A DNA stretch of 64,000 nt, taken from the NCBI GenBank assembly GCA_030844895.1, contig CM061233.1:95967499-96031498 (forward strand), in the 5' to 3' direction. Of this stretch, positions 56,279 through 64,000 are shown piece after piece (the first letter of the stretch is position 1; every line of letters begins with the position of its first letter). A program made the translations under genes and the position numbers. The DNA comes from Ambrosia x helenae. Lineage: Eukaryota; Streptophyta; Magnoliopsida; Asterales; Asteraceae. Under the pieces are notes generated by a model. That model was not told the DNA's origin. It searched no databases and saw nothing but the letters and a program-made list of their open reading frames with translations.

Positions 56279-58423
56279 TGTCACACACCTCAAAATCCAC
56301 TTGCGGAGTTTTTACCGCGAGGCGCATGACAAACCAGGATCCAAACCAACGATCACAATAAACAAGTCTAAATGAATATAATGCAATTTCAAAACATAGT
56401 TTAAAAATTCCCGTTTACAGCGGAAGCTTATTCAAAACAGTATCTCAAAAGTAAACCAATTGTTCAACATATGAAAACCATGCGACTCTAACTAGACGCC
56501 GTGCAGACGCGTGCGCCCTAGTTCCATTGTGCTACCTTAGCGACCTGAGAAAACATGTAAAAGTTTACGTCAGCACAAAAATGCTGGTGAGTTTACAGGT
56601 TTTGTATCCAAGTACCAAGTCCACCTGTCCATACTATAACAAATCGAAAACCAGTGTACGCTAGCTAGGCGTATGTTTTGTTACTACCACGATTGGAAAA
56701 CCATTACTAACTCAAATACCAGATGTTGTGCCCGAAAAGTAAACCAGTTGTTCCTGTTGTTCCTGTTTGAGACAATATGCACTCGCCCGGCCCTCCAAGC
56801 CGACGAGCGGGGTTGGTCACTCCCAATAGCGCTATTCACATTTCCCCGTTGTGCAAACCCGCACATTCATGGTTCCCCCCGGGACTTCCAAAGATCGTGT
56901 AGTACACAATAGAAACCCATAGTATGACAGTAGTTACCAAATAATCGTTTTAAACACATGTTTTCTCCCCCGAAAGTATAAAACCAGTTTAAAAGAGGGG
57001 CCGTAAACTCACCTTAACGTGCAAGCAAAGAATCCGAACAGCAAGCAATATATGCTACCGACACCCTAATAACAGTGTCGCTTAGTGAGTATAGGCGTAA
57101 TATCATTACCCATATAACTCGTTTGTCCAAGGCGTTTTAAATGTTCAAAAGTGTGTATGCGACGCCTAGTGATTCTACATGCAATAGTAAACCCTACGGA
57201 CCCGTTGGTGAATACGTTGGTTACAATTAGTTTCTACATTCCGTATGTGTCTCAGACAAGTGTACTTCAGTTACATGTCAATTCCATACCACCTAAGACC
57301 TCAATTAATCACAGAAGCACATAATACACAACCTGTGTTTTCAGGATAGATTGTGCGCCATCAAAACTAATTTTATTTAAAATATCAAACCAGTGAGTTA
57401 ACCTCCCAATTTTTACTGAATTTACTTTGGGATTCACTCGACAATACCTATTTTTGTTTTGTCTCAATTCCAAACACAAAAATTATGAAAATTCGTACAA
57501 CACAGCTATGTCCAGAAAATCTCCTCAACAGGTCAGTTTAGTAGGAAAATTCTTAAAAATTGTGTATTCATCCAAACGAGATGAATCCACTTGGAAAGGC
57601 TCTATTTTTCCAGTATTGACCTACTGTAAAAATTTCATAATCTAATTCCTTGTAAATCTCAAGTTATGACCATTTAAAGTTAACCCAATTTACAAATCCG
57701 AAAATCTGATATGACCCCTAATCAATTAAAATTCCAAAAACGACTCAAACGATGTCCAAATTCGATGGTTTTGCCCATTATGAAAAGCTAAGACCTTGTA
57801 CGTTACAATCATGCAAAGAATCGATCAAACCAATTGTTTTCAAGCCACGAAACAGACCCTACAAGTCGACTTTCAGAATCTGTCCAGATTCTGATCGTAC
57901 AATATTATCAATTATATCAAACCCTAGTTGCATATTATCAATCAATAATACCTAATAATCATCATACAACTTTCCTAATACCTATTCCCATCAGATCCTA
58001 TTATCAAACATGTCAAGATCAAAGCTTTTAGGATCAAAACACCAATAACTTGCGCAACAAGCATCCTATGATGTTACTACGTGTTTATTAATAGGTTTAA
58101 TCCGTTTAATCTTCAAAAAGACTCATGTTTTAATGTTTATTAAACCCATTCAGACCTGGACAAACTTGTTATATGATTTTTACAATAAAACATAAAGTAA
58201 AAAGCGTAAGAAATCATGAGTTATACCCTTAGCTCTTCAAATCAATCAATCGCGCGCCTTGGAGCCTCCCAATTGATGATCTTGAGCCTTAGCAGGAGTT
58301 TTTGGAGTGAAATATTCGTGTGGGGCAGTAAGGGGGCGATTAGGGTTGAGTATGGGGGTTGCATGGGAGTTAAGGATGTTTAAATACGAGTTTGAGGCGG
58401 TTTAAAAACCCGTCAGTCCCCTT

Positions 58424-58461
58424 CGAGCGGCCGCTCGGAGCCTGTGAGCGGCCGCTCACAG
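58424..58461. repeat. Paired perfect palindromes with NotI core
   Basis: CGAGCGGCCGCTCG (58424-58437) and CTGTGAGCGGCCGCTCACAG (58442-58461) lie just upstream of the putative TATA in element orientation. Confidence 0.9.
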
Positions 58462-58750
58462 AGGTCCGGGTGGCGCGCTTTTTGCCTCGTTTCGCCTCCC
58501 GACGCGTTATCCTTCGACGTTTTCGTTATTACGGACCGTAACAAGTGTAACCCCATGCGTTAAGACCCTAATCAACCTCACGCTCCACTTTTAATAATTT
58601 TTATTAACGTGTTCGGTCTAGGTTCACATAATCACGTATGGTTTTCACATAAGTTGTCAGATATCACCGAGACACCTAAGTTTATTATTCACCAACGTCC
58701 GAGGTTCACTAATCATGCAATCACACGTTAACTCACACAAGGAGTCAAAA

Positions 58751-58859
58751 CCCGACCCACACAAGGAGTCAAAGCATCTCATAACCCGAGATGTGAAAAG
58801 TAGTAACCCGACCCACACAAGGAGTCAAAGCATCTCATAACCCAAGATGTGAAAGTAGT
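58751..58859. repeat. 55-bp direct repeat in the Gypsy 2 LTR
   Basis: Two copies of cccgacccacacaaggagtc followed by aaagcatctcataaccc and a gatgtgaaa(a)gtagt end, with two or three differences. Confidence 0.85.
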
Positions 58860-59186
58860 CCCAAACCGGACTAGAAAACGTTTTGTAAGTTGTCTCAAAC
58901 CCGAGACAATGCACGTATGTCCTTTCTAGCTATCTAGCTAACCCTCGTTAAGTATAATATACGCGTGACTCGCTAAGGTAGACTTTCATCTAGACAATGT
59001 TGTTAACCAGAATTTGCCGGGTGTCACATCATCCCCACGTTAAAAGAATTTTCGTCCCGAAAATTGCACAAGTACCAAAAGAACAAAAGAAATAACGAAG
59101 GGAACAAACAAAAGATAGAAACCAAAAGAGAGATTTACCCGAGTTGTCACATCATCCCCACGTTAAAAGGAATCTCGCCCCGAGAT

Positions 59187-62100
59187 TCATTCAGCTGCAG
59201 AAGAGACATATCTCGACTCGAACGCTTCCTTAGGAAAGAGATGAGGATACTTAGACTTCATCTGATCCTCCCGTTCCCAAGTGTACTCTGGTCCCCGGTT
59301 CGAGTTCCACCGAACCTTAACGATACGAATCTTGCTGTGACGTAGGCTACGAATCTTGTAATCCAGAATCTCCACAGGTTCTTCCACAATCCGAAGACGA
59401 TCATCAACCTTGATCTCTTCCAGTGGAACGATGAGAGACTCGTCAGCCAGACACTTCTTCAAGTTTGACACGTGGAAGACGTTATGTACGTTACCGAGCT
59501 CCGTCGGTAAATCAAGACGATATGCCATCGGTCCAATCCGTTCCAGGATCGTAAATGGGCCGACATACCGCGGGTTGAGTTTGCCACGCTTCCCAAAGCG
59601 TATGACGCCCTTCCACGGTGAGACTTTTAGAAGTACTTTGTCATCAACTTGAAATTCCAATGGTTTGCGACGTTGATCGGCATAACTCTTTTGCCGGTCC
59701 CGTGCCGCCGCCAATCGGTTGCGAATCTGTACGATCTTTTCCGAAGTTTCGTACACTAGCTCAGGCCCAGTGAGTTGACTCTCACCCACTTCAGCCCAAC
59801 AAAGAGGAGAACGGCATTTCCGTCCGTACAGTGCCTCGAACGGAGCCGCCTTGATGCTCGTGTGATAACTATTGTTGTACGAAAATTCTACTAACGGTAG
59901 ATGAGCTTCCCAACCCTTGCCAAAATCGATCACACATGCCCGCAGCATGTCTTCTAAAGTTTGAATCGTGCGCTCACTTTGACCGTCAGTCTGTGGATGG
60001 TAAGCTGTACTCATGTCTAGTTGGGTACCCAAAGCCTTGTGCAATGACTTCCAGAAGTGAGAAGTAAAATGGGAGTCACGATCCGAGATGATAGAAACTG
60101 GCACCCCGTGCTTAGAAACAACTTCCTTCAAATAAAGACGAGCCAAACGATCCATGGTGTCGGTCTCCTTAATAGCAAGAAAATGGGCTGACTTCGTTAA
60201 CCGATCGACAATCACCCATATCTTGTCATTCCCGCTTGGTGATTTAGGAAGTTGTGTGACAAAATCCATAGTAATCCGTTCCCATTTCCATTCCGGAATT
60301 TCAGGTTGTTGCAAGAGACCCGACGGTTTCTGGTATTCCACCTTGACCTTAGCACAGGTCAAGCATTTGCTCACGTATGAGGCTATATCCGACCTCATGT
60401 TTGGCCACCAGTAAAGCACCTTCAGATCTTGGTACATTTTATCCGAACCAGGATGAATAGAATACCGGGACTTATGAGCCTCATCTAAGACAAGCTCCCG
60501 AAGTCCCCCGAATAAAGGAACCCATATGCGTTCTGCAAAGTAGTGCAGGCCATCAGGCCTTTGCTCGAGGTGCTTGTCGGCACCGTGCATGGTTTCAGCT
60601 TTAAGGTTTTCCTCCTTCAAAGCTTCTAACTGGGCAGAACGAAGTTGATCAGGTAAGGATGAATGAATGGTGAGCTGCAACGCCCGAACGCGACGAGGTT
60701 TAGTTGATTCCTTCCTACTCAAGGCGTCTGCTACAACATTCGCCTTGCCAGGATGGTACTTAATAGCACAATCATAGTCGTTTAGAAGTTCAATCCAACG
60801 ACGCTGCCGTATGTTCAAGTGTTGTTGGTCGAAAATATGTTGGAGACTCTTGTGATCGGTGTAGATGGTGCATTTGGTACCGTACAAGTAATGTCTCCAA
60901 ATTTTCAACGCGAATACCACGACATCCCAATTCCAAGTCATGGGTGGTGTAGTTCTTCTCGTGCACCTTCAGTTGACGAGAAGCATACGCAATCACCTTC
61001 TCGCGTTGCATCAACACACAACCGAGACCATGAATAGAAGCATCACAGTAAACAACGAAATCATCAGGGCCCTCAGGTAAAGACAAAATAGGAGCAGAAC
61101 ACAGTTTAGACTTCAGTTCTTGAAATGCCGACTCTTGTGGTTCACCCCAGTCGAATTTTCTATCCTTCTGAGTAAGAGTGGTGAGGGTTGAGCGATCTTC
61201 GAGAACCCCTGAATGAAACGACGATAGTAGCCCGCAAAGGCCTAGGAATTGCCGCACCTCAGTTGGCGTCTTTGGTGCTCCCCAGTCCTTGATCGCTTCG
61301 ATCTTAGCTGGATCGACATGAATTCCTAGTTCATTAACCACATGTCCTAGGAACTGAACTTCGCGTAACCAAAAGTCACACTTTGAGAACTTAGCGTAAG
61401 GTTGTTCCCGTCGCAAGAGTTCCAAAACCAAACGTAGGTGTTCTCGTGTTCGGTCTTGTTCTTAGAGTAGATCAGAATGTCATCAATAAACACAATGACG
61501 AACTTGTCCAGATATGGTTTGCAAACGCGGTTCATCAAGTCCATGAAAACCGCCGGTGCGTTCGTGAGACCGAAAGGCATGACCAAGAATTCGAAATGGC
61601 CATAACGTGTACGAAAGGCAGTCTTTGCAACGTCAGCTTCCCTTACGCGCAACTGGTGGTAACCGGACCTCAAGTCAATCTTGGAATAATAACTAGAACC
61701 CTGGAGCTGGTCGAATAGATCATCAATACGTGGAAGAGGATAACGGTTCTTGACAGTCAATTTGTTCAGTTCTCTGTAGTCCACACACAATCGGAAACTT
61801 CCATCCTTCTTCTTAACAATAGAATTGGGGCTCCCCAAGGGGAAGAACTTGGCCTGATGAAACCCTTGTCCAAGAGTTCCTGTAACTGACTAGACAATTC
61901 CTGCATCTCGGGAGGTGCAAGACGGTAGGGGGCCCGAGCAATAGGAGCAGCCCCTGGTACAAGATCAATACCGAACTCGACTTGACGATGAGGAGGAAGA
62001 CCAGATAAATCATCGGGAAAGACATCAGGAAACTCGCGTACAACTGGAATATCGTCGATCTTCTTCTCATCACCTGAGGAAACAGAATAAAGTGCCAAAA

Positions 62101-63818
62101 CGGCTGGATAACCCTTTCGAAGACACTTAAGGGTTTTCATGCTAGAGATGATGTTTAGCGGAACACCACCCTTGATACCGTACACCGAAAGAAATTCTCC
62201 ATCAGGGAGAGGAATCCGAATAACCTTATCGTAACAGACAATCTCCGCGCGATACAAAGATAACCAATCCATTCCTACCACAACGTCAAAACTACCAATG
62301 GCACCGGCATAAGGTCGATGGGGAACGATAAACCCGACAACTCTAATTGACACCCCCGAAGGATGCTAGTAGCCTCAATCTTTTTACCGTCAGCCAACTC
62401 AATAATATACTTGGTCTCTAATGGTACGGTACTACATCTAGCAGTCGACTAACATCCATGGATACAAAACTCTTGTCGGCACCGGAATCAAATAAACACT
62501 AACAGAACGATTATTGAGAAGGAACGTACCGGTGACTGTGTTCAGGGTCCTGTCTAGCCTCAGCGGCTCCAATGACGAAGGCACGTGCATTTCTGCCGCC
62601 GCCCCCATTGTTTCCCATTACCGTTGTTTCCACCCTGCTTTAGTTTTGGGCAATCCTTCTTGTAATGCCCGGTCTCACCACAATTGTAGCATCCTTGTCT
62701 TCCTGTTGTCCCTTGAGTAGTCGGAGCTGAGCTATTAGTCGGAGCCTGGGTTGATGAAGTGTAACCCGACAATCTTTAGCATAATGCCCTGTTCGCTGGC
62801 AGCGATGACAACGGTTACTGTCGCAGTTCCCTTGATGATGACGTCCACACTTGTTACATTTGGGCAGTTTCCCAGCATAACCACCCTGCTTGTTACCCGA
62901 AGAAGAAGAACCCCCATTATCAAACCTCTTACCCTGCTGTGTTGGCCCAGATCCTTTCCCGTCATTTTCCCACTTGCGCTTGTTGTTCTCTGGGGCCTTA
63001 ACAGTCGAACCCTTCGCAGGCAAAATACCCTCATTCACCTTTAAGTTGGTCATCCTATGAGCCGACCGGACCACCTCTGCATATGTAGGATGATTTCCCG
63101 CAGCCACTAACCCTGCGATTTCCGGTACTAATCCCGAGACATAGTGTTCAATCCTCCTGTACTCTGGCACGTGCAGATCGGGGCACAGCACTGCCAACTC
63201 ATTCCGCCTCACGGTATACTTCTCAATTCCGACCCAGTCATCTTGAGGTTCCACACCTCGTGCTCTAGCTTCTGCACCTCTTCCCTCGGACAGTATTCAC
63301 GCTTCAGCAGCTGCACAAAATTCTCCCAAGGCATAGCATACGCCTCCCCAATACCCATATTCTTGGGTGATGTTATTCCACCAAGTCAATGCAACATCCT
63401 GAATAACGCAGCAGCATACTTAACCGATCTTCTGGAGACAGTTACACATCAGAAACACTGACTCCACTTTCTCCAGCCACCTAAGCAAGCTCACCGCACC
63501 CTCAGTGCCAGAGAATTCCTGGGGCTTACAGTCCCGAAACATCTTGTATGTACACATGGGTGGGGGTGGGTTAACAGGACCACCTGAAATGAAATGCGTG
63601 AGGAATCACGAAGAATGTAAACAAGGTTCACCAATGAGGCAAAGAAAATGGATAGATCAACTTACCACACCGTTGTGCCCTAACTGGAAGGCAGCTTGGA
63701 GCAAGTTATTCAGGTCCTCCTGTGATAGGTTAACACCTCCACGACCACCAGCACCACCGCGACCACCACCACGTCCACCATTGCGACCACCTCCACGTCC
63801 TCCTCGTACTCCAGACAT
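59187..63818 (-). pseudogene. gag-pol: Gypsy 2 gag-pol, many frameshifts
   Basis: ATG at 63818 with the same Arg/Gly-rich start and intron-like 82 nt (63584-63665). Zinc knuckles near 62650-62870; protease region about 62470; RT (FIDDILIYS) near 61480; RNase H and integrase intact from 60941 to the stop at 59187 with a chromodomain-like end. Compared with Gypsy 1, single-base gains or losses occur near 60927, 61188, 61235, 61441, 61818, 62299, 62428, 62493, 62540, 62611, 62755, 63228 and several more in 63360-63440. It has CAG where Gypsy 1 has TAG, so that stop in Gypsy 1 is private. Non-functional as read, unless the indels are sequence errors. Confidence 0.9.
63584..63665 (-). other. Putative intron in Gypsy 2 gag
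   Basis: Minus strand GTAAG...TTTCAG, 82 nt, same position as in Gypsy 1. Exon 1 is one base shorter than in Gypsy 1 at the donor. Confidence 0.55.
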
Positions 63819-64000
63819 GATTCTGGCAGAAAGAACGAGAAAACTTAGTTTCGCCGATAAAGATAACCACTAATGTTTACAAGATCAAAGCTAGATCCAA
63901 TCCAGGACTATCCCTTCAAACCCAGAGCTCACTAGGGCTTCATGTATTTCGGTTTATGATTTTGTGTGCACCCAAAATGATAAACCGCTCTACATGGTCC

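Larger units (their letters stand above)
56279..59028 (-). repeat. Gypsy 2 3' LTR (mosaic)
   Basis: 2750 bp. 56279-57016 and about 58948-59028 match Gypsy 1; the 1.9 kb between does not. The core contains two GAGCGGCCGCTC palindromes (58424-58461), a TATA-like TATTTAAA on the minus strand near 58380 and a 55-bp direct repeat (58751-58859). Confidence 0.85.
56279..64000 (-). mobile_element. Gypsy 2: second Tekay-type chromovirus, incomplete in window
   Basis: 3' LTR 56279-59028, purine tract after 59028, gag-pol remnants 59187-63818, then leader to the window end. Coding sequence is close to Gypsy 1 apart from frequent one-base indels. The LTR shares only its two edges with Gypsy 1. The left target duplication would be ccatg (56274-56278); the right end is outside the window. 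Confidence 0.92.

Noticed and set aside
58424..58461. Cloning-vector contamination from NotI sites
   Set aside because: The palindromes are embedded in continuous LTR sequence and occupy the same place as palindromes in other LTRs here.

Overview
This window is repeat-rich nuclear DNA of a flowering plant. It is almost entirely nested LTR retrotransposons plus one Helitron. The Tekay-type chromoviruses, Sirevirus-type Copia elements with a third ORF, a rolling-circle Helitron with plant-style small introns and a TAA-flanked Tourist-like element all point to an angiosperm. The Tekay protein flavour makes a eudicot such as an Asteraceae species plausible, but this is a low-confidence guess. I see no convincing host gene; one 150-codon ORF (15637-16089) is the only candidate outside a mobile element.

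Left block (1-14760). Positions 1-1058 are part of a Gypsy LTR on the minus strand, cut by the window edge. It abuts a truncated Tekay-type LTR (LTR A, minus, 1059-14760). LTR A is split by a complete 11.4-kb Sirevirus-like Copia element, here called Copia A (2408-13779, minus, target duplication catat), with gag, pol and a long third ORF, all mildly broken.

Central block (16491-47311) is a four-level nest. A Tourist-like element with TAA duplication (16491-47308) has a minisatellite core. Inside it lies a coding-deficient LTR element (17359-47069). Inside that element's 5' LTR lies Copia B (18680-44655, plus, duplication attat, 15.2 kb without its insert). Inside the third ORF of Copia B lies a 10.7-kb Tekay chromovirus, Gypsy 1 (31942-42684, minus, duplication cgagc). 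All junctions can be read directly. LTR divergence counted by eye (Copia A about 11/688, Copia B 4/516, Gypsy 1 about 12 substitutions in 2.68 kb) agrees with the nesting order.

Right block (47312-64000). A decayed multi-exon Helitron Rep-helicase lies on the minus strand (47847-53813). It is followed by LTR B (54192-56278, plus), a relative of LTR A in opposite orientation. LTR B is interrupted by Gypsy 2 (56279 to beyond the window end, minus). Gypsy 2 shares near-identical coding sequence with Gypsy 1 but has a different LTR core and many one-base indels.

Most interesting points: (i) in Copia B each of the three ORFs starts just after a branch-point plus GCAG 3' splice-site arrangement, suggesting retrovirus-like expression by alternative splicing, and the gag-pol site recurs in Copia A; (ii) LTRs of several unrelated families carry family-specific palindromic motifs upstream of the TATA box; (iii) the Tekay elements carry an 82-nt intron-like segment in gag; (iv) the third ORFs of both Copias share an N-terminal domain but show no membrane features; (v) inactivating stops are mostly of the type left by C-to-T change.
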